This document shows positions 45,761 to 55,849 of a stretch of DNA of 64,000 nt, one piece after another (within the stretch, counting starts at the first letter, position 1; every line of letters begins with the position of its first letter). The notes under the pieces are model-generated. The model was given only the letters and a program-made list of their open reading frames with translations. It did not search any database and was not told the DNA's origin. Source of the DNA: Dichetophora obliterata (Eukaryota; Arthropoda; Insecta; Diptera; Sciomyzidae); the NCBI GenBank assembly GCA_963920525.1, contig OY986438.1:184572888-184636887 (forward strand). Reading direction: 5' to 3'. A program made the position numbers and the translations under genes.

Positions 45761-46259
45761 CAAATCTGATATAATTACAGAAGATATAACAAATTTTCAT
45801 GTAAAAAGAATAACATAAAAAATGCAAAAGTCACACAAAAGACATGCTTCGTCGTATTTATTTGGCTGTACATTTGCGCACACCACCACCGAGATTACGA
45901 TTTACGCTATACGACAAAATGAGAACAAAACAAACAAAAACAAGAAAGAAATACGATAAAATGTGACCATGCGTCGTTAAATACAATGAAGCTGCGTATA
46001 CTCGAAAGTCTTTTTTTAATTCTCTATTACATTGGCCATTAAAACACTGACCACTAAAACACTGATGACATCTACCTTAAACAGTATGCGACCATGGGAG
46101 TAGACATGCTGCTTATGTCGCACAAAATAAAAGAGAACAAAAAACATTTTGTAAAAATGCTCTCAACGCCAAAAACATAATGAGAACACACTGAAAAAAA
46201 AACAAATGAAAAAGAAGCACACGAAAGCTAATAAAGACACAATTTATTTTCACAATAAT

Positions 46260-46620
46260 TTCTACAACTTTAACAGCTGTATTATAATTTTTTTCGCTGG
46301 CAATCAAATTCTGTCACATCTCGCTTACAGTTATGCATTACAATGTCATAACCTTATCAAAAAGTTGTTTTTTATCCACCGTACAGTCCTGTTTTTCCAC
46401 CCATTAATTTCGAACATCAAGGACAAAGTGCGTCTACAACGATTTTCGATACCAGAAGATGCCGTATATGAGTTCAAAGACTTATGTTTTGGAGGTATCT
46501 CAAGCGGGATAGGTTAAATGTTATGAAAAATGGTTCGAACGCATGCAAAAATGTATTAGTCATTGGTTTATTCTGAAGAGCACCAGTTGTTGTTGCAACC
46601 TGTAGCTCATGAGCTCATTT
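46260..46620 (+). pseudogene. mariner-family transposase, C-terminal relic
   Basis: Across three frames one reads NQILSHLAY (degraded DNAxxH), YPPYSPVFPP (from PPYSPDLAP), IKDKVRLQRFSIPEDAVYEF and KCYEKWFERMQKCI. In order these are the last third of a mariner-type transposase. The catalytic Asp positions are mutated (PYSPV in place of PYSPD). At least two frameshifts; no TIR found. A different lineage from the irritans-type copy at 53.7 kb. Confidence 0.75.
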
Positions 46621-47453
46621 GGCATAAAGCTCCAATTTAATTCTAAAAGCAAATAATATATTTTTTCAGAATTATAAAATAAATCCTATATTTTTATGGT
46701 TATAAAACACAATAAAGGTTTTTGATTTTTGAACCCATGGCGTGTTGCGAGTCAGGGTTGCCCTCAAAAGAAGACATCTTTAAATTCTACCAAATAAAAC
46801 ATTACCAAAACAAAAACTTCTCTCTAAACTTCTCTCTCAAAACAAAAACTAATACTCCGTATTTTTTAAATGATATGCAATCTGATTGAAAAAATAACAC
46901 ATTTATTTTAATAATGAATTTCCGTTTAGTTTTTTCGGTGGTACGTTTGTCATAACCTCAAATTTTCGTTTTTTATTTTTTGTGATATTTTTATTTAAAA
47001 AAAAATATTAATAATGGAAGATTTCTATCAAATTGGAAAATTATCTACAAAATGACCAATATGATCTGAACAAAAAATCAACCACATTTGGTAAAATTCT
47101 GTGGCAACGCATATGTGAATATGTGTTACGTATATGAAATTTTAAGTATTTTATTATAATTTGCCGCAGTAAGAGTGGGTTCGAACACTATAGGACCATT
47201 TTTTATTATGCTTTCATTGCGTTTACATTGTTTTTTTTTTCCTATTGCTGCTTATTTTCTTTTATTTATTAGTCAAGCATAAAATATCAAGCATTTTGTT
47301 TCCTCAATCGCTTGCATTCCGAACCTTGTCCATTGATCACTGACAATTTTTCCTCAACCAAGAAAAACAAGAAAACATCAATCATTTTTACATGATTTGA
47401 ATTGTGAGCTATTTTGATCAAGTAAGTTTGAAGAAGGCAACAACAACAACAAC

Positions 47454-47490
<37 letters not shown>

Positions 47491-48204
47491 TAGCAAACAT
47501 TTCTCATTGAGTTTTGCAATAATTTTTTCTTTAATACTTCTTTTCCGAGCTTGATTTAAGAATACTTCAATATAAACTTTTTATGATTTTTTAAAATAGG
47601 ATACACATTCATATTCATATGTATTCATATTTTGTCAGTTGATATTAAGGTATTTTGACATATTTAATATGCCAATCAAAATTAGTAGTTCAAAAATTTA
47701 AATAAAAAAACATTTTAAGAAAAATAAAAACTAAAGGTATTCTGTGTGCATCGCAGTGAATTGACCCTTACCGCCACGATTTCTAGTTACGTGCGCTAAC
47801 CATTAAACTAATGATCTGAGCATGTTAGTAACAAAAACAAGTCAGTTGCGATGCTAAGAAAAAATTCTTATTTTATGTAGGAACCTTGTTCCAATAATTC
47901 TGTGAGCTGAAAATGTTCTTAAAAATATAACTTTAGATATAAAAACTGATTCTGTTTCGCAGCAAGAAAAGGAACCCAACTTGCATGGAAAAAATTTACG
48001 TTAATAATGTTTATCTTAAAGCCTTGTATAAATAGTAGATACTTTAAGAACTGGGCATTTTTGAGCTAACTTTGTGTGCATTGAACTTTTAAAATAAAAC
48101 TGTTTATAAAGCTTTTAATAATTGCTACCGATTTTTGGTGTCCCGATGTGATGATAACATGTCAGTATGTAATGCTGACAGTATTTTCCATTTATTTTTA
48201 CTTT
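46621..48204. other. Intronic sequence with a T30 tract and a tRNA-like sequence
   Basis: Contains an uninterrupted T run of about 30 at 47459-47489 next to a CAA repeat (47438-47453), and the dispersed word TTGTGAGCTATTTTGATCAA (47402 on), also present near 880. No gene. Confidence 0.45.
47748..47820 (-). repeat. tRNA-like sequence (possible SINE head)
   Basis: On the minus strand TAGTTTAATGGTTAGCGCAC resembles an A box and AAGGGTCAATTCACTG a B box at tRNA-like distance. Stems are degenerate, so a working tRNA is unlikely. Confidence 0.4.
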
Positions 48205-48796
48205 CCCGAGTAAACATAGCAGCGGGAAAACAGCGGTCGAACATGGACGTCGCAGCCGAACAAGGATCGAACATCGTCAAAAATAATCCAGAAAGTTTAC
48301 CCGTCGAAAGTTAGATCGACCAACGGCCATGCAAGGCCTAAATTAAGTTCTTCGCCCGTAGTTAAGTAGCTGTACGCCCGTTGTATGCCACAAAACTTTT
48401 CAAAGCTCTTATTCAACAGCCAACGTATGCGCAACAACAAGAGCAAGCCTCACTCAGCGATGTTGATGTTTATGTTGAAAGTGTAGCACCATGTATGTGG
48501 CGCAAAAGCATTTTTTTTTTTGTGTATGAAGTTAGTAAAAAAGAGGAGCTCATTTTCATTGTAGAATAATCACTTTTCGGCTGTTGTACGGCTGATGTAC
48601 GCCCGTTGTACAGCGGAGATTATTTCACAACGGCCTATAAACAGCCGCTGTATGACCCTTGTGCTGCCACTGTTTGGCCAAAAAGCCCTCCGAAAGACCC
48701 TTGTGGGACCCTTGCACGGCCGAGAAAAATATTTAAAATTAGGCCTTGTTCGGCCGTTGTTTGGCCTTAGCTAAAAAGTTTTTATTTTTACTCGGG
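48205..48796. mobile_element. 592-bp TIR element with CGGCCGTTGT arrays
   Basis: Ends CCCGAGTAAA and TTTACTCGGG (10 bp perfect). Just inside each end lies a GC-rich array of AACAGCGGTCGAACA / GCCCGTTGTA / CGGCCGTTGTTTGGCC words, in opposite senses; the middle is ordinary A/T-rich sequence. TTT flanks both ends but is uninformative here. Related to the duplicated unit at 39467-40012. Confidence 0.65.
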
Positions 48797-50917
48797 TTTC
48801 TTTAATTCTCTTTCATTCTTTTTGTTATTTACGTTGACATTCAATTTTAATTTAAGCAGATTCCTGACAATTTGTTACTCATTTATTCTACAACACAATA
48901 GCTTTATATAAGCAATAGCATCAAATATAAAATAAACCTCGACTATAAATTGTGAAATTAATTTATGGTATATGTGTTTCTTTCTGTTTTCTCATTAGCA
49001 ATATAATTCCAAACAATGCTCTAACAATTTAATTTTATTGGCAACATTAGGAGAGACACACACAAAGCCACATTAAAAATAATATCTATGAGCATGAATG
49101 TATCCGATGGATAGATTGCTACATCAAAGTGTAAACAAACAAACCCATTGTATTGATGCGCATTCGTCATTTAAGTCAGCATGCGGTAGAAATGCGTATG
49201 GAACAGATAATGAAAATAATAATAACAATCGCTAGAATAGCAAGAATAGCAAACAACAAATTAAGTGTTGCATTTCATTTCAATAAAATAGAAAATAGAA
49301 AATAAAGCTTTATTTATTTAAATGTCAATTGTTTTTCTCCTTTAATGCGAACATAAAATTTAATCGAATTGGATGTCAAAGCATTGAATTTAAAATAAAA
49401 CATTGATATAAGCTATGGCGTAAATAAAACATTAATTTAGAAGCAAAGAGATATTGTAAGAGAGAATTTATAGCAAAGCCGTGACAAATCAAGTGATAAA
49501 TGTCAAATGAATGATGCTTCAATCGCAGTTATGTCACGAAATGAAAACGGTTTTTATGGCATTAACTTTTTGTGAAAGTTAGAGGATGCTCAAGGTCTTT
49601 GGATTTTAAACATTTAAAAGGAAAAGAAGCAGAACTTATTTTATGATCTATTTTGCTATGCTTTATTGATATATAACTGTTTTATAACATCAATTTCAAT
49701 TAAATGATAAGCCAAATGACCAGACCAGCTCTAAATAAGATCTCGTTTCTCTCATTGTCTAGCCAAACATATATTAATAAAGATAACAACGCAAGCTTCT
49801 GAAAGTATTTGAAGTAACCGTTACGCTCCAGAGACTCCACCACGCGTACATGTTTTCCTAACGGCTCAACATTGACCACACTCGAGAAGTATTAAACAAT
49901 ATGTTGTGCAATTTTATCACCAATAATAGCTGCTCACATGTCATAAATTTAAGCAGCTTATGTTGCACGATAGACTCCAGACTTTATTAATTTCTCAAAG
50001 TAAAACAAAATCAAGCATACTTCAAGGCGCATGAGAGTGTGACACACACAGCAAAACCAAATCAAATCAATTAAGTAGAGAAATTAATACTGTAATCCAG
50101 GGTAAAATGGTCAGAGACCGTTGGCTGAGACGTACTTCAAGCAGGCAATCGTTGAGTCACTCACATACATATGTACATACAATACGGTTGTCTGGGTCAA
50201 AATGACCGCATTACCCAATAAACTGCAATGCGGCAGTTATGCAAAAATATGGCAGCACTGAAAACTGCGTCAGCAATAAAAGTGTAACATATGCGTTTAT
50301 TTTTCCCGTTATTTATTTATGTTTTCAATTTATTTATTTTTTTCTCCATTTATTTTCAATTCCAACGTTTTGTTGTTGCAGCAAAATAAACGAGCTCACG
50401 TTTGTCTGAGCAGTCAAGCACATCAATACCAAAAACTACAAGCAACACACTGGCTACAAGCTATGAAAATAACAACAAGCCGAAAAGCTTGTTTGTATTG
50501 TTACTTTTGTTGTTAGACGTAATCATAGGCTAATTGCACGTGGGAGCCAGCCAAGTTTTGAGATTTTTTTTTTTTGAGTGAGTCAGTGATTCATGTTTCG
50601 AGAGCATGATGCATTATGGATGCATCTGGAGTACTTAAGCTATGTTTGGGGCTATAGTCGGAAATGTTGTTTTGTGTGACGTGTCTTCAGCTATTAGCTT
50701 TGCATGAGTAAGCATAACGTTTGAGGGCAGTCATGTCCTCAGAAAGTGCTCAATGAGTCAAAGCATAGACCATGTACTAATTCATCTAAGAAACAAAGAC
50801 ACCGTTTTGATAGTATCGTCAGTGTAGAAGTAGAATTCATTTTTATGCAGTAATAGAGAAAATTACTGGTTTTTCTCGTTAGTAGATATTTTTTAAAAAT
50901 ATTTTAAAATCATTTTA
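48797..50917. other. Intronic sequence, no gene seen
   Basis: About 2.1 kb largely free of the repeat families of the window and probably host intron. The region 50090-50520 is less AT-rich. TTTTGTTGTTGCAG at 50370-50383 looks like a splice acceptor, but no supported exon follows it on the plus strand and the recognised gene is on the minus strand. Confidence 0.4.
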
Positions 50918-51770
50918 TCTATAGTAATAAAACTCATTTTCTGTTTGTTTGTTTGTTTGGTCTTTATACAAATCTAAACGGCTGAACTGATTTCGCTCAA
51001 ACTAAGTATACATATTAAGTGCATCCCAGCTAAAAATGTTACATACTTAGTTTTTGCCACGCCTACTTTTAAATTTTTTAACTAACGGTAATTTTGTTAT
51101 TATAATACTTTTTACGATCGGAGATTTTTGTGTATTTAATTTTAGGAAATTTCTGTTATTTTGGCATCAAAATTACTCACATATATTCAAATTGAAGAAA
51201 TTTTCAGTACAACGACTTTTCCATTAAACATCGTTACCTAAGAATGAGAAAAAAACGACATGAAAATCAAAGTTTGGTCTTTCGATGCAAATATCTCCGC
51301 TGTTCATTAATATATTTCATTAAATTTTTTTTTTGTTCAAAAGTTCAATAAAATTACTTCACAAAAAAGGTTGAACTGTACCGTTACGTCAGTGAAGCTA
51401 TGCTTTATAATTATGTCAAAAAAGGTCCAAAATATTGACTTTTTAATAAAAAAATTACTCAAAAATTGTTTTTGTTGTAAAAATTAAATCAATTAAAAAT
51501 TGCACATCTGGCTGCCTTTCGTATGACATAGCATTTATTTGCAAAATTCTTCCAGCTATACGCAAAAACTATTTTACTGTTTTTGTCATTGAAACAACTG
51601 GGTACCTTTGATTTTTTTCGTGAAATTTATTTTTGCCAAAATGTTGTTTTTATTTTTTTACAAAAAAGTCAAGTCTCAAAAATAATTTATGTGAAAAAAA
51701 TTATCCCAATATCTCTTTCCAATCAAAAGTTATGGCTAAAAATCTATTTTTTCATACCTGACTATTAATA
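50918..51770 (+). mobile_element. Helitron-like non-autonomous repeat, 5' copy
   Basis: Starts after A with TCTATAGTAATAAAACTCAT then TGTTTGTTTGTTTGTTTGGT and AACGGCTGAACTGATTTCGC, a form typical of insect Helitron/DINE 5' ends. It aligns over about 850 bp with 57521-58500 and, in part, 1495-3190. It lacks the 139-bp MITE of the 57.5-kb copy and thus shows the empty site. A 3' CTAG end was not found. Confidence 0.6.
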
Positions 51771-52589
51771 AAACTGAGTTTTGTTTTAATATTCTCTATA
51801 TAATTTGAACTTCCCCATTTATCTTTAAGAATGCAGTTGTTTATATAAAATTTCGGTTTATATAAAATCTTCCTTATAAAAATCTACTAAGTTTTTTTTG
51901 CCTCCCCATCCCCCGCCTCCCTCATGTAAAATTTGTTTTGTTGTGATGGCTCTATTTTTCCTCACTATTGTGTCACCGTTGTCACTCAGTTCTTTATCAA
52001 TGGTACTTTAAATGTTGTATATATGTATATCACAATTTCATCGAAAAGATGACTGTGAATAAGAATGCTGTAAAAATTAGTATTTTCATGTAATAAGTTT
52101 CAGCTATATGGCTATATAGCCGTCAATAACGGCTAAGTGTTGTCTACTTTTACAGTTGCGCTTTCAACACTTAAAAACATAGAATTGGATCAATTTAAAT
52201 TTCCAGCTTACTTGCTGGATTATTTGTTGTTTTTGCTTTGCTTGCAAATGCGATGATATGATCCTGATCTCCCATGAAAAAAACGCAGCTAATATAAGTT
52301 TTAGTAGCTTCATTTTTAGTACAACGAATTTTTCATAAAACATTGATAGTAAGAAAAAAATTATATAAAAATCAAAGCTTTTACTTTTAATGCCAATATC
52401 TCCGCTGTTTTTAATATATTTCAATAAATTTTTTTTTTTTGTTAAAAAGTTCAATATATTTTTAATATAAATCTTTGTTTAGATGTTAAAATGTCCGTAT
52501 CTTTAGGACGCATTGAGTCAAATCATAGTCATGTTGATTTTGTCATGTCAAAAAACAAAAAATTGCAAATCTATTAACTGAATAAAAAA
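51771..52589. other. Intronic sequence with a Helitron-like repeat fragment
   Basis: About 52305-52455 repeats the segment with AATATCTCCGCTGTTTTTAA that is also at 51290 and 58040. Otherwise no feature. Confidence 0.45.
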
Positions 52590-52806
52590 TCTATGTATGT
52601 AAATAAAAGTGGATGCATGTATGTAGGTATGTCTGTATGTATATCAGGTATCAACTCAAAAAGCGCTAAACCGATCTTTATGAAATTTTCCGGGAAAATG
52701 AAACAACATCTTAAGAGTGCTCCTGGAAAGTTTGGTGTCGATTGGACAAGGGGGCGTTGTACCTCCCATGTAACCCAAGTTTACACAAATCATAAAAATT
52801 GCTATA

Positions 52807-53055
52807 TCTGTGGTCAAAAGGAATAATGACTAAACTCAAAATATTGTAAAGAAGCTATATGGAATTTACATTATTGACAATTTTTGAAGTATCCACATAT
52901 CCATTTTTTGGCCAGAATTGATCATCACTTATGTCTGCATGCATTTTGTTTCTAACGGTTCATATATTTCAAAAAAATGGGTCGTAGTTCGTGGTACTAT
53001 AATATCGCTTTTTTACGATACTTTGAGTTAAGTCGTTATTCCTTGTGACCACAGA
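52807..53055. mobile_element. 249-bp mariner-type MITE (TA target)
   Basis: Arms of about 48 bp start TCTGTGGTCAAAAGGAATAA and continue TGACTAAACTCAAAATATTG; the right arm is the complement (…CGTTATTCCTTGTGACCACA then GA). TATA on both sides fits a TA target duplication. A single arm of the same family is present at 42117-42165. Confidence 0.75.
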
Positions 53056-53214
53056 TATATCAGACAGTTTTGATCGTAAAAAACTAAAATTTTGTTTAGA
53101 TATTTACTATCTGCAACTGTTCTAAAAATGGGTGTGGTCGTACTTTATCTACGACTACTTTTTTGAAATCATTCCAATTCCTGAGTTGCACTAGTTTTAT
53201 TGCAATTAAGACCA

Positions 53215-53590
53215 AAGAACCAAGGCATGCGCCTTATACAAACGAGGTTTAAACTTTGACCTGAAAGAAAAGAGATAGATTATTTAGAGAAATTGATTGG
53301 AACCATACGTGAATTATTGATTAGGTGGAACAAACGTGAAAGACAACTTGAATTGCTTTAACCGAGGCTAGTGTTATGCCTTAACCTCGGCAAGCAATTC
53401 CAACACTTAGTTGTTCCTGTCCTTTAATTCCACATTTTCCACAATTTAGTTCTGGATTATCAGTTTTCCATAATTCTTAAATGTAGGAAAGAACAAGGAA
53501 AGTAAAAAGAACCATTCCCAAACCCAGATTCGAACCAGTGACTTCTGGGTTCATAGTCTAGTGCACTCTCCACTAGACGACAAAGTTTAT
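53215..53590 (-). mobile_element. tRNA-derived SINE, fullest copy
   Basis: On the minus strand the tRNA-like head is at 53530-53590: GTCTAGTGGAGAGTGC (A-box region) and ACTGGTTCGAATCTGGG (near-perfect B box). A body of about 300 bp follows with TTCCTACATTTAAGAATTAT, CCTCGGTTAAAGCAATTC and CATACGTATGG-like tail words, ending near GCGCATGCCTTGGTTC. Other copies: 26575-26845 and 54530-54728. SINEs of this kind are transcribed by Pol III from the internal A/B boxes and moved by a partner LINE. Confidence 0.75.
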
Positions 53591-53692
53591 ATAGTAAACT
53601 ATATATATACATGTTGAAATGCCCATTTTACCGCCCACATTTCAATGGAACTTTTCTATATAAAAGGCGGTTTTGATCGAATAAAACTAATA

Positions 53693-54548
53693 TTGGGGGT
53701 TGGAATTAATTTTAAAGGTTTTTTTTCGGTTTTTGAGCATTTATTTAGAAACAACGGTACAATGTATATTATTCAAAGTATTGTCCATCGTTAGCTACAA
53801 CATTTTCCCATCTTTCTGGCAGCATATGGATTCCGCGCCGGAAGAACGATTCGTCTTTTGAGGCAATCTACGAATCGACCCATTTTTTGGTATCCTCGTA
53901 AGAAGTGAAGCGCTGCTCAGCCAAGCCATGCGTCATCGATCTGAATAGGTGGTAGTCGGAAGGGGCTATGTCTGGGCTATAAGGCGGGTGGGGTAGCACA
54001 TCCCAATTCAGCGCCTCCAACGTTTCCTTGACGGTTCTTGCAACATGTGGCCGTGCGTTGTCATGTTGAAAAACCACTTTGTCGTGTCTTTTGGCATATT
54101 CCGGCCGTTTAACCTTTAATGCTCGGCTCAATTACATCAATTGTTGTTGGTAGCGTTCCCCAGTGATGGTTTCGTTAGGTTTTAGCAGCTCATAGTACAC
54201 GACACCCTTCTGATCCCACCAAATACACAGCATAAGCTTGGCGCCATGAATATTCGGCTTGGCCCTCGATGTTGATGCATGGCCGGGTGGTGCCCACGAT
54301 TTTTTTCGCTTAGGATTATCGTAATGGATCCACTTATCATTGCCATTGACAATACGATGCAAAAAACTCTTCCTTTTATGCCGTTGAAGCAGTTGTTCGC
54401 ACATGCAAAATCGCCGTTCAACGTCTCTCGGCTTCAACTGGTACGGCACCCAATTTCCTTGCTTTTGAATCATTCCCATGGCCTTCAAGCGTTTGCCGAC
54501 CGTTGATAAGTCGACTCCCAATGATTCCTCGGCAAGCATTTCCAACAC
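53693..54548 (-). pseudogene. irritans-type mariner transposase, N-terminally truncated
   Basis: The minus-strand frame runs from the junction at 54548 to TAA at 53769-53771. It shows LEMLAEESLGVDLSTVGKRL (helix-turn-helix part), WVPYQL, catalytic WIHYDN, MLCIWWDQKGVVYYELL, catalytic HDNARPHVA and catalytic YSPDIAPSDYHLF, then the C-terminus ASKDESFFRRGI…GQYFE. All three Asp of the D,D34D triad are present. Inactivating changes are TAA at 54132-54134 and TAG near 53865-53867. The first 50 or so residues are missing where the sequence passes into a SINE. The 3' mariner end begins after TA at 53691-53692 with TTGGGGGTTGG. Confidence 0.9.
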
Positions 54549-54728
54549 TTAGTTGTTCCTGTCCTTTAATTCCACATTTTCCACAATTTAGTTCTGGATT
54601 ATCAGTTTTCCATAATTCTTAAATGTAGGAAAGAACAAGGAAAGTGAAAAAAACCATGCCCGAACCCGGATTAAAACCAGGGACCTCTGGGTTGATAGTC
54701 TAGCGCACTCTCCACTAGACTACTCACA
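54530..54728 (-). mobile_element. tRNA-derived SINE, copy joined to mariner
   Basis: Same SINE as 53215-53590, starting at the body word TTGGAAATGCTTGCCGAGG and running to the head (B-box region CCTGGTTTTAATCCGGG, A-box region TAGTCTAGTGGAGAGTGC). The tail half of the SINE is replaced by the truncated mariner. Downstream of the head, 54730-54840 repeats 53585-53692 nearly base for base. Confidence 0.75.
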
Positions 54729-54900
54729 AAGTTCTTATAGTAAACTATATATATACATGTTGAAACGCCCATTTTACCGCCCACATATCAATGGAACTTT
54801 TCTATATAAAAGGCGGTTTTGATTGAATAAAACTAATATTTGGTAGCTTAGTTCATATGTTTGCTATGGTCGTAATAAATCTACGCCCACTTTTCGAAAT

Positions 54901-55400
54901 CATGCTAATTCCATGGATGTTCACGTTCTGAAAATGCAATTTGATATGTAGGTGCAATGGGATCAAGTGGCGATAACTTTATATATAAATAATGACACGC
55001 TTACTTTTTTCCGCCCATCTCTTTATAAAAAAATTAATATATATATTAGGCTTCGTCGATTTGCAAACCTATGTTACCTGGGCTATTTTCGGATCCGGCA
55101 TAAAAAGTAATTAAAAAAAAAAAACAAAAAGGGCCAATAGGGGTCCAAAATTCCCTATCACATCTTCAATTTTCTGAATTTTTTTTTTAGGAATTTTTAA
55201 AAAATTTTTTGTATATAAACTTGCACAGCTAGAGCAAAACTGATGCCAGAAGGGAAATCCTCTTACCCGATTCAACCTAAAACCAGTCTCACATTTATAC
55301 GCTTACATACAAAAATTTGTCGTAAAAAATTCGTAAAAAAAAAAATTCACACACTTCAAGGTATAATTTTAACGTTGGTGCGTATGTATTTTTCCGTGAA
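54901..55400. repeat. Dispersed repeat related to 1-620
   Basis: 55040-55190 is inverted relative to 476-620 (AACCTATGTTACCTGGGC, TTCCCTATCACATCTTCAAT), and 55300-55395 is similar to 1-97 (TTCAAGGTATAATTTTAACG then TTGGTGCG). The hairpins of the 5' copy are absent here. Confidence 0.6.
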
Positions 55401-55849
55401 ACTTTAGCAAGTTATAAAGCACATACCATGGATGCTTTTTGCTTTGAAAAGGGGCGTGGCACCTCCTAACCAAGTATGTTCACAAACGGCCAAAATAATA
55501 AGTACACCACCTTGTCACATATTAGCTGGGTTTATTCATTTTGGTGTCAGTCTTTGAATGCAAATGACTCTAATTATAATTAGTCCAATCTGGCAACGAC
55601 GTTACCAACAAATAAGTATCGTTTTTTTCAATCAATTTTCGTGAGCATTCACATTTTCAAATAAAATGCCTTTTTTACTTGGTCATAATAATGAGGTTCT
55701 TGGTCATTCTGCAAGGTGGAATTTTTAATAACTACAAAAAATATTGAATTCTTTCGAAAAGGTTTGTAAATTTGTATTAAAAAATAAATTGTATTTTAAG
55801 ACTTCTGTTTGTTGCAAAATAACAATTTTTAAGATAAAGAAAGTCGCAC
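55401..55849. other. Helitron-like satellite remnant, otherwise no feature
   Basis: GGGGCGTGGCACCTCCTAAC at 55450 is the characteristic word of the DINE/Helitron cores seen elsewhere. The rest is AT-rich; the left end of the Tc1 element that follows could lie here, but no TIR was found. Confidence 0.4.

Larger units (their letters stand above)
44671..45976 (-). mobile_element. Internally deleted piggyBac element
   Basis: The left end follows TTAA (44667-44670) with CCCTTGAAGGACATGC, a piggyBac-like start. A TTAA at 45977-45980 is the proposed right border, where the inward sequence CGACGCATGGTCACATTTTA is only loosely similar, so that border is uncertain. On the minus strand the element encodes an acidic N-terminus and a cysteine-rich C-terminus of a piggyBac transposase with the catalytic middle missing. 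A GCTTCGTCGTAT word occurs near both ends. Confidence 0.6.
52590..54900 (+). repeat. Helitron-like repeat region hosting a MITE, SINEs and mariner
   Basis: The 5' part TCTATGTATGTAAATAAAAG … GTATCAACTCAAAAAGCGCT and the GGGGGCGTTGTACCTCCCAT block are Helitron/DINE-like. The core words GGTCGTAMTWWATCTACG and GAAATCATNCYAATTCC occur at about 53130 and 54870, on either side of the SINE/mariner insertion complex. The 3' border is not defined. Confidence 0.4.

Noticed and set aside
46740..47190. B-box-like words CATGGGTTCAA (46736, complement) and GTGGGTTCGAACAC (47177) as tRNA relics
   Set aside because: No A-box-like partner at tRNA distance was found for either.
47459..47490. A T30 run as a retroposon poly-A tail on the minus strand
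   Set aside because: No retroposon body or target duplication could be recognised next to it; a simple homopolymer is enough to explain it.
50319..50516. A possible exon after TTTTGTTGTTGCAG
   Set aside because: It would be on the plus strand, opposite to the recognised gene, with no recognisable protein and no matching donor; the acceptor-like tract is expected by chance in T-rich DNA.
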